Assembly: GCF_011602365.1 (NCBI RefSeq)
Contig: NZ_JAAONZ010000003.1
Span: 186,001 to 250,000 of the forward strand
DNA length: 64,000 nt
Direction of reading: 5' to 3'
From: Pseudomaricurvus hydrocarbonicus
GTDB taxonomy: Bacteria > Pseudomonadota > Gammaproteobacteria > Pseudomonadales > Cellvibrionaceae
The notes below the pieces were generated by a model. It did no database searches. It was not told the DNA's origin and saw only the letters and a list, made by a program, of their open reading frames with translations. The position numbers and the translations under genes are program-made. Shown one piece after another: positions 9,613 to 18,700 of the stretch. Each line of letters begins with the position of its first letter. The stretch's first letter is position 1.

Positions 9613-10029
9613 ATGCAGCGGAGACTGACAGCATGGTTGATGGTCCTGTTCCTGTGGTGCCAGCCCTTGGTCGGGGCAGCGGCGGCCTTGGGCATGGCGG
9701 TCCCTGACCCTGTGACTTTGCCAGCCCCGCAATTGCCCTCGCATCCACGATGCCATGAGCGTGCTGATGCCCCCCCTCTTGACGCTGCTGTAATGACCAC
9801 AACCACAATTCACGTGCCAGACCTTGATGCGTCTCATGTGACCATGCCGGAGAATCATTCGTGCTGTGATATGCAGTGCCAGCACTGTCTCGGTGGTTGT
9901 GTCTCGATGCTGGGCAGTGACTGTGCCCCCGCTGCGGTGCGACACAGTATGATGGTGAATGTTTTTCAACTGCGAACTCCTCCCCCTAGCCTCCTGTCGT
10001 CGCCTTTTCGCCCCCCGATTTCGGCCTGA
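9613..10029 (+). CDS. Exported Cys/His/Met-rich small protein at head of copper operon
   Basis: From the ATG at 9613 this is a 138-residue protein with a signal peptide (MQRRLTAWLMVLFLW, then AAAALG). GGGGAG precedes this ATG at suitable spacing, and the in-frame extension back to 9394 lacks a signal, so the shorter form is preferred. The mature part has a cluster of possible metal ligands: HSCCDMQCQHC, then C and H residues further on. Small exported Cys/His-rich proteins often sit ahead of copA/copB in proteobacterial copper loci (CopL-like). I infer a copper-binding or sensing role but cannot assign a family. Confidence 0.55.
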   Translation: MQRRLTAWLMVLFLWCQPLVGAAAALGMAVPDPVTLPAPQLPSHPRCHERADAPPLDAAVMTTTTIHVPDLDASHVTMPENHSCCDMQCQHCLGGCVSMLGSDCAPAAVRHSMMVNVFQLRTPPPSLLSSPFRPPISA

Positions 10030-10041
10030 TACAGGGTCGGT

Positions 10042-10062
10042 GCGCCTGCAGGAAGGAGGCGC
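10042..10062 (+). terminator. Hairpin between Cys/His-rich gene and DUF411 gene
   Basis: GCGCCT and AGGCGC form a 6-bp GC-rich stem 12 bp after the stop codon at 10029. The sequence after it has only a short T-run (GATCGTTTG), so it may act as partial attenuation rather than a full terminator. Confidence 0.3.
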
Positions 10063-10164
10063 GATCGTTTGGTCTCAGGTGGAAAGGGCTTTTTGGCTTC
10101 TTTCCATGCATTGTATTTGCTGATTCAACCCGGGTTGGCTCAGCTGTGTTGATGGAATCTGATT

Positions 10165-10650
10165 ATGTTGTCGGTAAAAAAATCCAGTTCAAAAACCCCA
10201 TTTCTATTTAGCGTCTGTGGCGTGCTGCTGCAGTGTCTCGTGTGGTCTGCGTCCGTCTCAGCGGAGACGGAGATCGAGGTCTTTAAAAATCCCAATTGCG
10301 GTTGCTGCGAGGCGTGGGTGACCCACCTTGAGCGCCAGGGGTTTCAGGCAACGGTCAAAGATGTTGATAACCTGAGCGTGATCAAGCACCACTTTGGGAT
10401 ATCTCCCCAATACCAGTCCTGCCATACCGGTGTCGTCGAGGGTTATGTGTTTGAGGGGCATGTGCCGGCCGCGATCATGCAGCGGTTTTTGCAGGAGAAG
10501 CCTGAAGGTGCCATTGGCTTATCCGTGCCGGGCATGCCGGTGGGCAGTCCGGGGATGGAGATGGGCGACAGGCACGATGACTATGATGTGTTGCTGCTGA
10601 AGCAGGATGGCAGCACTGAAGTGTATGAGCATGTTGGCTCTCAACATTAA
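10165..10650 (+). CDS. DUF411 periplasmic metal-binding protein
   Basis: This 161-residue protein has a signal peptide (cleavage near VSAE) and a DUF411 domain. The domain starts with a thioredoxin-like strand and the motif NPNCGCCEAW, followed by SCHTG and the GHVPA turn typical of this family. DUF411 proteins are common in copper and silver resistance loci and are thought to bind Cu(I) in the periplasm; the exact role is not established. The C-terminal tail is rich in Met, His and Asp (PGMEMGDRHDDYD). It lies 11 bp upstream of copA, clearly in the same operon. Confidence 0.85.
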   Translation: MLSVKKSSSKTPFLFSVCGVLLQCLVWSASVSAETEIEVFKNPNCGCCEAWVTHLERQGFQATVKDVDNLSVIKHHFGISPQYQSCHTGVVEGYVFEGHVPAAIMQRFLQEKPEGAIGLSVPGMPVGSPGMEMGDRHDDYDVLLLKQDGSTEVYEHVGSQH

Positions 10651-10661
10651 GCGGGGAGTTT

Positions 10662-12590
10662 ATGGTGACGTATTTTCCAAAGGTTCATGGTCGTTCGCTT
10701 CAGGCGGGGTTTTCCCGCCGCCGTTTTGTGACTGGCTTGCTGGGGGGGAGTGCGGCGCTGGGTATGATGCCCGCTTTAGGTACTCTGGCAGCCCCGTCAG
10801 GTCCACATTTGCAGGGGGCCGCTGCCAAGGGTCCGGAAGTCATCTCCGGTCACGACTTCCAGCTGGATATCGGTTATTTACCGGTTAATTTCACCGGGCG
10901 CGATCGCGTGGCGACGGCGGTCAATGGCTCGGTGCCCGCGCCCGTGTTGCGGTGGCGGGAAGGGGATCGGGTGAGGTTAAAGGTGACGAACCATCTGTCC
11001 CACGACAGTTCGATTCACTGGCACGGCATGATCTTGCCGACCTCGATGGACGGGGTTCCGGGCTTGAGTTTTGACGGTATTAAACCGGGCCAGAGCTACG
11101 AGTATCAGTTTGAGGTTCAGCAAAATGGCACCTACTGGTACCACAGCCATTCCGGCTTTCAGGAGCAAACCGGGCTCTATGGGGCGATAGTCATTGACCC
11201 TCTGGAGCCCGATCCGGTGACTTACGACCGGGAGCATGTCATTTTGCTATCCGACTGGTCGGATACGGCCCCGGAAGACATCTATGCCAACCTGAAAAAG
11301 CAAAGTGATTATTACAACTACCAGGAGCGCACAGCGGAGGATTTGTGGCAGGACATCCAGCGCAAAGGGGTGGCACAAACCTGGCGGGATCGGGCCATGT
11401 GGAATCAGATGCGCATGAGTCAGGCGGACATTTCCGATGTTACGGGATCCACTTACACCTATCTGATCAATGGCGTGACCCCTGCTGCGGGATGGCAGGG
11501 CTTGTTTCAGCGCGGCGAGAAGGTGCGCCTGCGTTTTATTAACGGCTCGGCCATGACCATATTTGACGTGCGCATTCCCGGATTAACCATGACCGTGGTG
11601 GCCGCCGACGGCCAGAATGTGGAGCCGGTGACGGTGGATGAATTTCGCATTGGCACGGCGGAAACCTACGATGTGATCGTGGAACCCAGTGCCGACAGCG
11701 CCTATACCATCTTTGCTCAGAATATGGACCGCAGCGGTTACGCACGGGGGACGTTAACGCCGGACCCCGCCTGGCAGGCGGAAATTCCCGCGCTGGAGAC
11801 GCCGCCGCTGTTATCCCACCGCGACATGGGTATGGCGATGGCGGGTATGGACGATAGACATGGTACGAGTCAAAAGCATGACATGCAGGACAGGCATGAC
11901 GCGCCGCCAATGGACGGTATGGATCACAGTCAACACTCAATGGGCAATAAGTCCGGTATGCAGACGATGGGCGAGACACACCGGCATCACGCGCCGGGGC
12001 AGATGACCACGTCTGAATTGGGTAAAGCCGGTTTTGGCAGTACCGCCACCATCCAGCACGTCCGCACTGAATTTGGCCCCCAGGTAGACATGCGGACCGC
12101 AGAGCCCATGGACGGCTTGCCAGATCCGGGCGTGGGTTTGCGCGATCACCAACAGCGCTACGGCCGACGCGTGTTGACCTACGCCGATCTGCGCAATCTC
12201 ACCCCAACCCGGGATCGTCGCGAGCCCAGCCGCGAAATCGAAATTCACCTGACCGGCAACATGCACCGCTACATGTGGTCGATGAACGGGGTCAAGTTTG
12301 CGGATGCCGAGCCGCTGCAGCTCACTCATGGCGAGCGGGTGCGCATCCTGCTGGTTAACGACACCATGATGACGCATCCCATTCACTTGCACGGTCTGTG
12401 GAGCGAGCTGGAAACCGGTGATCCGGAGCGGATCCCGCGCAAGCACACCATCCTGGTACAACCGGGCGCTAAAATCAGTTACCTGGTGACTGCGGATGCG
12501 CTGGGGCGCTGGGCGTACCACTGCCATTTGATGTTCCACATGCCGGGCATGTTTCGTGAAGTGCGGGTCAGTCATGGAGGTGTGTCATGA
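10662..12590 (+). CDS. copA: Copper resistance multicopper oxidase CopA
   Basis: This 642-residue member of the PcoA/CopA multicopper oxidases oxidises or sequesters Cu(I) in the periplasm. A Tat signal (SRRRFV around residues 18-23) fits export of a folded copper enzyme. The copper-site motifs are all present: HWHG near 119, WYHSHSG near 158, HPIHLHG near 572 and the HCHLMFHMPGM motif near 620, which supplies the T1 Cu ligands. A Met/His-rich insert (about residues 385-450, repeats of the type MDGMDHSQH) is typical of CopA and binds extra copper. The stop overlaps the start of copB by 4 bases. It is not the P-type ATPase of the same name. Confidence 0.96.
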   Translation: MVTYFPKVHGRSLQAGFSRRRFVTGLLGGSAALGMMPALGTLAAPSGPHLQGAAAKGPEVISGHDFQLDIGYLPVNFTGRDRVATAVNGSVPAPVLRWREGDRVRLKVTNHLSHDSSIHWHGMILPTSMDGVPGLSFDGIKPGQSYEYQFEVQQNGTYWYHSHSGFQEQTGLYGAIVIDPLEPDPVTYDREHVILLSDWSDTAPEDIYANLKKQSDYYNYQERTAEDLWQDIQRKGVAQTWRDRAMWNQMRMSQADISDVTGSTYTYLINGVTPAAGWQGLFQRGEKVRLRFINGSAMTIFDVRIPGLTMTVVAADGQNVEPVTVDEFRIGTAETYDVIVEPSADSAYTIFAQNMDRSGYARGTLTPDPAWQAEIPALETPPLLSHRDMGMAMAGMDDRHGTSQKHDMQDRHDAPPMDGMDHSQHSMGNKSGMQTMGETHRHHAPGQMTTSELGKAGFGSTATIQHVRTEFGPQVDMRTAEPMDGLPDPGVGLRDHQQRYGRRVLTYADLRNLTPTRDRREPSREIEIHLTGNMHRYMWSMNGVKFADAEPLQLTHGERVRILLVNDTMMTHPIHLHGLWSELETGDPERIPRKHTILVQPGAKISYLVTADALGRWAYHCHLMFHMPGMFREVRVSHGGVS

Positions 12591-13321
12591 GGAATATGCT
12601 GCGCGGGGTTACCCCGCATGGTGTTTGGCTGTGGCTGCTGACGGGGGGGCTGTTGGCTGCTGCGACGGTTGTCCAGGCGGGATCCAAGGATGATCCGCTG
12701 CTGAGCAGCCTGCGGGTTACGCAATTGGAAGCGCGCGACGGCGAGGATGGCAACCCCGGGGTGCTGGAGGCCGATGCCTGGCTAGGCTATGACCTGCAGA
12801 AACTGTGGCTGAAAGTCGATGCCGAGCGCGTTGCCGGCATCACCGAAGAAGCGCAAGTGCAGGCGCTCTACAGCCGCGCCGTTGCGCCTTTTTGGGATCT
12901 TCAGCTGGGGCTGCGCAAAGACTTTCAGCCCACGCCGGACCGCAGCTGGGCAGTGCTGGGCGTGCAGGGCATGGCGCCTTATCGGTTTGAAATCGATGCC
13001 GCCCTGTTCCTGGGGGAGAGCGGTCGCACGGGGTTGCGGCTCAACGTCGAGTACGAGCTGCTTTTGACTCAGCGGTTGATTCTGACTCCCGAGGCTGAGC
13101 TCAATCTTTATGGTCAAAATGACGAGGCTGTCGGCGCAGGGGCGGGCCTTTCCGCGTCGGAAATCGGCCTGCGGTTGCGCTACGAAATCCGCCGTGAATT
13201 CGCCCCTTATATGGGGGTGAACTGGAGCAAAAAATACGGCACCACAGCGGACTACGCCAAAGCCGAGGGCGAAGCCACGGATGACTGGCAGTGGGTCGTC
13301 GGCGTGCGCTTCTGGTTTTAG
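12587..13321 (+). CDS. copB: Copper resistance outer-membrane protein CopB
   Basis: This 244-residue protein matches the CopB/PcoB family: a signal peptide (VWLWLLTGGLLAAATVVQAG) followed by the family's outer-membrane barrel, starting with the WLGYDLQKLWLK strand and ending GVRFWF with a terminal aromatic, as expected for BAM-assembled barrels. The Met-rich N-terminal segment seen in longer CopB proteins is absent. An ATGA overlap with copA shows translational coupling. Together CopA and CopB bind and oxidise periplasmic copper; there is no copC or copD here. Confidence 0.92.
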   Translation: MRNMLRGVTPHGVWLWLLTGGLLAAATVVQAGSKDDPLLSSLRVTQLEARDGEDGNPGVLEADAWLGYDLQKLWLKVDAERVAGITEEAQVQALYSRAVAPFWDLQLGLRKDFQPTPDRSWAVLGVQGMAPYRFEIDAALFLGESGRTGLRLNVEYELLLTQRLILTPEAELNLYGQNDEAVGAGAGLSASEIGLRLRYEIRREFAPYMGVNWSKKYGTTADYAKAEGEATDDWQWVVGVRFWF

Positions 13322-13392
13322 CGCGGTTTGTCAGCCTAAAGGCGTCCTGTCATAGACGTTGTGTAAAGGCACATACTGTCTTTTAGGCGCTG

Positions 13393-13668
13393 CTATTTCA
13401 TGTAAGAGCGCAAGAGGGCAATCACCTCATCCACATCGTCGTCCCTCTGCTGGGGCGGCACATCCGCGGCCCCCAGATGCTCGCGGATGTGATCTTCCAG
13501 TACTTCACTCATCAAGCCGTTGACCGCGCCACGAATGGCGGCGATCTGCTGCAGGACAGCGGAGCATTCGCCGCTCTGGGTGAGGGCCTTTTCGATGGCT
13601 TCTGCCTGGCCTTTGATGCGTTTGACGCGGGTCAGCAGTTTTTTGTTGCCCTGCAGGGTGTGAGACAT
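13393..13668 (-). CDS. dmeR: Metal-sensing repressor, RcnR/FrmR (CsoR) family, probable DmeR
   Basis: The 91-residue protein starts at MSHTLQ (ATG at 13668), the normal start for this family; a longer frame back to 13737 would run through the operator. It is an all-helical DUF156 repressor with the RVKRIKGQ DNA-binding helix. The RcnR/FrmR-type ligand set is His near position 3, Cys in GECSAV and His in EDHIREHL. This set, plus divergent transcription from a DmeF-type cation diffusion facilitator and an intervening G-tract palindrome, makes a cobalt/nickel sensor most likely. It would release DNA on binding Co(II) or Ni(II). Confidence 0.8.
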   Translation of the reverse strand: MSHTLQGNKKLLTRVKRIKGQAEAIEKALTQSGECSAVLQQIAAIRGAVNGLMSEVLEDHIREHLGAADVPPQQRDDDVDEVIALLRSYMK

Positions 13669-13700
13669 GGGGATCACCAGAAGGTTTATGGCTGTTGCTA

Positions 13701-13724
13701 ATAGTATACTGGGGTATAGTATAT
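13701..13724. promoter_or_regulatory. RcnR/DmeR-type operator between dmeR and dmeF
   Basis: An inverted repeat of TAGTATA-type arms flanks a run of four G (TACTGGGGTATAGTA core). This matches the architecture known for RcnR, FrmR and DmeR operators, with AT-rich arms around a G/C tract. It lies in the 94-bp gap between the divergent regulator and transporter, placed to repress both promoters. Confidence 0.75.
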
Positions 13725-13762
13725 AGGCAATGCTCAACCATCGATGTTAAAAGGTTAATCCC

Positions 13763-14752
13763 ATGAATACTCCCGCGGCCAATTCACCCGCCTTCGCCGA
13801 TCAGTGGCGCCACCACCATGTGTTTGACCAGGGCAACCCGCTGGCGGAAAGGAACACCCGCTGGGCGGTTATCCTCACGTCGGTGATGATGGTGGCCGAG
13901 ATTGTCGGTGGCTGGACCTTCAATTCCATGGCGCTGCTGGCGGATGGCTGGCACATGAGTTCCCACGCCCTGGCGCTGGGGCTGTCGGTGCTGGCGTACG
14001 CCGCGGCGCGGCGCTATGCCCACGATCACCGCTTTGCCTTTGGCACCTGGAAAATTGAAATTCTGGGCGGCTACACCAGCGCCATGTTCCTGTTAGCGGT
14101 AGCGGGGTTGATGTTATTCCAATCCGTCGAGCGTTTGATTGAACCCCAGCCGATTCACTACAACCAGGCGATTGCGATTACGCTGCTGGGACTGACCGTG
14201 AATCTGGTGTGTGCCTGGCTGCTGAAAGACGATCACCATCATCACCACGGTCACAGTCATGATCATTCTCACAGCCATGATCAAGACCACAACCACAACG
14301 GCAGTCACCACGAGCATCACCACGACCTCAACCTGCGGGCGGCGTATCTGCACGTTCTGACCGACGCCGCCACCTCGGTGCTGGCGATCATCGCGCTGCT
14401 GGGGGGCAAGCTGTGGGGGGCAAGCTGGCTGGATCCGGTAATGGGGATCGTCGGCGCGGTTGTGGTCACGGTGTGGGCGAAAGGTTTAATCCGCGATACC
14501 GGACGCGTCCTGTTGGACGCAGAAATGGATAAGCCGGTGGTCGGAGAAATCCGTGATGCCATCGCCGCCAGTCCTGTCGCGGCCGAGATTACCGACCTGC
14601 ACGTCTGGCGTGTCGGCAAGGGGCAGTATTCCTGCATTGTGTCGCTGGCGGTCGACGCAGTTGACGCGATGACTCCGGATGAGGTGAAAAAACACCTCAG
14701 TATTCACCAAGAGCTGGTGCACATCACGGTCGAAATAAACCAGCCGGCCTGA
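13763..14752 (+). CDS. dmeF: Cation diffusion facilitator DmeF (Co/Ni efflux)
   Basis: This 329-residue inner-membrane cation/proton antiporter of the CDF family has six predicted membrane helices. A very His-rich cytoplasmic loop lies at about 156-190 (runs of HHHHH and HSHDHSHSHD). The N-terminal HHHVFDQGN segment and the ADGWHMSSHA motif in helix II are characteristic of DmeF, which exports cobalt and nickel. A standard C-terminal CDF domain (DLHVWRVG, HITVEI) follows. A weak AAAGG lies upstream of the ATG. The paired repressor and operator support metal-induced expression. Confidence 0.9.
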   Translation: MNTPAANSPAFADQWRHHHVFDQGNPLAERNTRWAVILTSVMMVAEIVGGWTFNSMALLADGWHMSSHALALGLSVLAYAAARRYAHDHRFAFGTWKIEILGGYTSAMFLLAVAGLMLFQSVERLIEPQPIHYNQAIAITLLGLTVNLVCAWLLKDDHHHHHGHSHDHSHSHDQDHNHNGSHHEHHHDLNLRAAYLHVLTDAATSVLAIIALLGGKLWGASWLDPVMGIVGAVVVTVWAKGLIRDTGRVLLDAEMDKPVVGEIRDAIAASPVAAEITDLHVWRVGKGQYSCIVSLAVDAVDAMTPDEVKKHLSIHQELVHITVEINQPA

Positions 14753-14814
14753 TGCCGGACGGTGGGTGAAGTCGGTCCGGTGCTATTGGTGGTCTGGAGA
14801 CAAGTGCTGAACCG

Positions 14815-15270
14815 CTATGATTGATAGCGCAGCCGCAACGCGTTGGCGATCACCGGCACCGAGCTCAGGCTCATGGCCAGCGCTGCCAGCGTCGGCGACA
14901 GCAACAGACCGGTCAACGGGTAGAGCACGCCAGCGGCGATCGGGATGCCGAGGCTGTTGTACAAAAAGGCAAAACCCAGGTTTTGACGCATATTATTGAC
15001 GGTGGCATTGGAGAGGCGAATAGCCTCAGAAATACCGTGTAAATCGCCTTTGACCCGCGTCACCTGGGCGCTGTTCATGGCCACGCCGGTACCGGTCCTC
15101 ATGGCGTACCGGGCCCAGCGCGCTATCGTCTTCTGATTGATCCGCGTTGATGCGCCTTGCCGTTTTGGGGGCCAGCTGCAACAGCGAGTTGATCGCGGCG
15201 AAGGTTTGGCTGCGGGCTTTCAGTTCGGGCTCAGTGTCCCTGGGGGCACAGCCGAAGCGGGAGCTCCCGA
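14815..15270 (-). pseudogene. Remnant of a CopA-type heavy-metal P-type ATPase
   Basis: Two blocks of one ATPase survive on the minus strand. Nearer the 5' end (about 15270-15110) one frame reads the start of the actuator region (KARSQT, then [12 protein letters not shown]). The second block (15102-14815), in another frame, reads the hinge and last two membrane helices ([42 protein letters not shown]) through to the normal C-terminus. All between them is missing: most of the actuator domain, the CPC helix, the DKTGT phosphorylation site and the nucleotide-binding domain. A large internal deletion with a frame change has killed the gene. It probably once belonged to the copper cluster. Confidence 0.85.
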
Positions 15271-15332
15271 GTCAGAAAGGTCCAAACCCTTTGACCTGAA
15301 GGGCGTCAGCTCCTACCATAGCGCCCTTCTGT

Positions 15333-15496
15333 GAAAGGGTGCCTGTCGGCGACATGGGTTTATGTCGTCTGGAACAGGTTAAACGGGAAGTGTGGTATTG
15401 AGAGACAAACCTCTCTGACATCCCACCGCTGCCCCCGCAACGGTAAACTGCCGAGATCATGAGTCTCCGGCGGCGAGCCCGAAACCGGCCCTTTAC
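15333..15496 (+). promoter_or_regulatory. Cobalamin riboswitch
   Basis: The conserved core GCTGCCCCCGCAACGGTAA lies near 15430-15450 and the B12 box AGCCCGAAACCGGCC at 15476-15490. AAAGGG and CCCTTT at the two ends can close stem P1. The element stands about 210 bases before the CobN-like gene, on the same strand. By analogy with other B12 riboswitches, bound cobalamin would lower expression of the genes downstream. Confidence 0.93.
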
Positions 15497-15584
15497 AGCA
15501 TGTTGCATCGATGAAGCGGAGGGCTTTATCTCGGGCAGTTTCTCGTCACCTGGTGTGACTCGCCTCGTTTATTCCCCCGGTCTG

Positions 15585-15632
15585 TAGTTCATGAGTGTTT
15601 TAGTTCATGAATGCTTTAGTTCATGAGTGTGG
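15585..15632 (+). repeat. Three tandem copies of a 16-bp unit
   Basis: Three adjacent 16-bp units beginning TAGTTCATGA lie end to end (15585, 15601, 15617) between the riboswitch and the CobN-like gene. Copies differ at two or three positions. Each carries an ATG, but none starts a long frame; the real start at 15705 has its own GGAGAC. The role is unknown. Confidence 0.85.
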
Positions 15633-15704
15633 CTGCAGACACTTTGCTTTCGTCGTTCAATTGTTTTTGGTGGCCATCCGGCGACCATATCCATTGGAGA
15701 CAGT

Positions 15705-18700
15705 ATGGCTTTTGTATCATTGGGATTGTCTTTTCAGCGTCAACGCGGGTGTCGCTGTTGGCTTAAGCCGTGGGTGTTGTGGCTGTTGTTGTTCACCTTT
15801 GCTGCGACAAGCGCGCAAGCGGCCACCGTGCTGGGTGTTGTTTCACCGCGCAACAGTGCCGATGTGTTGACCGGTGCGCACGCCTTTCTCAAGGCGTACC
15901 CCCAGCACCGGTTGCTGTTGCGCACCACCGATCAATTCAGCGAATTAACCGAAGCCGAACGCCAGTCGTTGCTAAGCCGTGCCGAGATGGTGTTTGCCGG
16001 TGGGGTGTTTGGCGATGCGGCGACCTTGCTGCTCGGTTACTTGGACAATAGCTCTCGAAAACAGGGGGCGCTGATTCCAAATTTTATCGCGGTGCACAGC
16101 GACCGACGACTGGTGAACGCCTCGCGCCTGAAGGTTCAGCCGTTATTGCACGGTGCTGATCTTGATGCCTTGATGCAGGATCCACCGCTGGAGCCGGGGG
16201 TGGATCTGATGGCCTGGTCCAGAGAACTTCTCGATACACACCCGGCCTACCGCGAGTGGCTGTTGGCCAAAGTGTTTTGGGCCGATCGCAACGGCACCAA
16301 TATTGATGGCCTGTTTCGGCATTTACTGGTACTGACGGGCGCCTCACTCAAGGTGCCGGAACCGCAATTGCGTGCCCCCCTGAGAATTTTTCTGGGGCAG
16401 CAGCGGTTAGCTGTGCGTGGCAACACATTGAGGTTGGAGCCGCAGCACCTGGACGCCCAAAAACGCTGGGTGGTGATTCTCGATTACGAACACGGTGATC
16501 GCCCAGGTGAGCGGGAGTTGGCGCAAGCTCTGTGCCAGCAAGTTGAAAAAAATAATCACACCTGTGTGCGGGTGTTGGCCAAATGGGGAGAGGCCAGTGT
16601 TCAGGCGGCAGCGGTGTTGGCGCGCTATCGTGAGCACATTGGTGTCGTGGTCTCGTTGCAGAACTTTGTCATTGGTGGCGGGGAAGGTCGCGAAGCGGTG
16701 ACCGAGTCTCTGACGGCGTTGAATGTGCCGGTCCTAAAAGCCATCCGCCTGACCGACACAACGGCAGAAGAGTGGCGCTTGTCCGAAGAGGGTTTGCGCT
16801 GGGACAGTGTTCACTACCGCATTGCCATGCCCGAACTGCAGGGGGTCGCCCAACCGCTGGTGGTGGCCGCGGTGACGCCACCGAGTTTGGACGCGGCCAC
16901 CGGCTTGCGGGTGACATTGTCGCGCTTGATTGAATCGCAGGTCTCACTGTTGGATCAGCGGTTGGAGCGCTGGTTGGCGCTGCAGGAAAAATCGAACGCC
17001 GAAAAGAAAGTCGCGATCATTTATTACAATCACCCGCCCGGACGGCACAACATTGGCGCTGATAATTTGAATGTGCCGGCGTCCTTGTTGCATATGCTAA
17101 AACAGATGCAAGCGGCGGGTTACAACACCGGCGAGCTGCCACCGACTGAGCTGGCATTGCTCGACCTGTTGCAGGAAAAGGGTGTGAACTTGCCGGAAGA
17201 TCGACAGGCGTTACAGGCGATGTCGGGCAAGGTGCAGACGCTGTCCCCCGATCAATACCGGGCCTGGTTTGCGGACTTGCCTCTGTCCCTGCAGCAGGAG
17301 ATGGTGGCCGGACCTTTGGGCTATCTGCACGACGTGTTGCAGCGGGCGGTACAGCTGGAAGACAAAACCGTTGCTCGTCAACTGCTGGGGCGGGTGGTGA
17401 AAGATCTGCGCCATGCGATTGAAGGGGCCGACCATCCCGCCCGCGAGCGGGTGATACGTTTGCTGCAGCAACTGGAAGAGTCTTACACCGCCAATGTGGA
17501 TGCCAGCGCACCTCACACAACCGACGTCGACTGGGGCGTAGCGGCAGAGCTGGTGCAGGCGATCAGTGACAGCGGTATTGAAGGTCTGCGTGGCTGGGGG
17601 GCTGCACCCGGCAACGTCATGGTGCATGACCAGCAGCTGCTGATTCCGGGTATTCAGTTTGGCAATGTCTTTGTCGGCCCTCAGCCACCGCGAGGTTGGG
17701 AATTGAATGAAGAATTACTGCACGCCAATTTATCTTTTCCTCCACCGCATCAGTACATGGCGTTTTACCTGTGGTTGCGCAAGGGTTTTGGGGCGGATGC
17801 GCTGGTGCATCTTGGGCGCCATTCCACCTACGAATTTCTGCCGCGCCATCGCGTGGGTTTGAGTGACGAGGATTATTCCCAGGTGTTGTTGGGCGATCTT
17901 CCCAGTGTCTATCCCTACATCGTGGATGGCGTGGGGGAGGGTATTCAGGCCAAGCGCCGGGGTCTGGCGGTGATGATTGATCATCTGACGCCACCGCTGG
18001 ACAGTACCGAACTCTACGATCAATTGCTGGAGTTGCGGCACCTGGTGGAAAGTTTCGAAGCCGCCCCGGAAGCGGCGGGCGCAATGCGACAGCGCGCGAT
18101 TGTGGCAATCAAAGCGAAGGTGGATCAGCTCAAATTGCGGGATGAACTGCTGGCCAGTATGTCCGGCGAGCTGGCCGTGCGGGGCATCACCGAGTTTGAT
18201 CAGGTGGATGATGAATTGCTGGTGCATGAAGTGGGTCACTACCTCACCCAGTTGCAGGAAGATTTTATGCCGTTGGGACTGCATGTGTTTGGTCGCGACT
18301 GGAGTGATGAGGCCATCACCACCATGCTGACGTCCATGCAGAAAGGCGCCAAGGCCGCTGACGTCGAGTCTGATTGGAAAGCTCGGCTGACAGCGTCGCC
18401 AGCGGCCGAGATGCAGGGGCTGCTCAAAGGTTTGAGAGGCGAGTACATTGCGCCGGGCAAAGGTAACGATCCCATTCGCACCCCCGAAGCCCTGCCGACC
18501 GGACGCAACTTTTATGCCCTGGATGGCAGTTTGATTCCGTCGCGGCTGGGGCATCAGGTGGGGGTGGAGCTGGCTGAGACAGCCCGCCAAAAGGCCCGCC
18601 AGACACCCCCGTCCACCGTGCACGCTGAAGGAGCCGATGCTGACGCCATTGTGTTGTGGGCTTCGGATGTGGTGCGCGACGAGGGTGCGATGATTGCCTT

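Noticed and set aside
15272..15508. 78-residue minus-strand frame over the first riboswitch
   Set aside because: It lies exactly over the conserved cobalamin-riboswitch core, which explains the sequence better.
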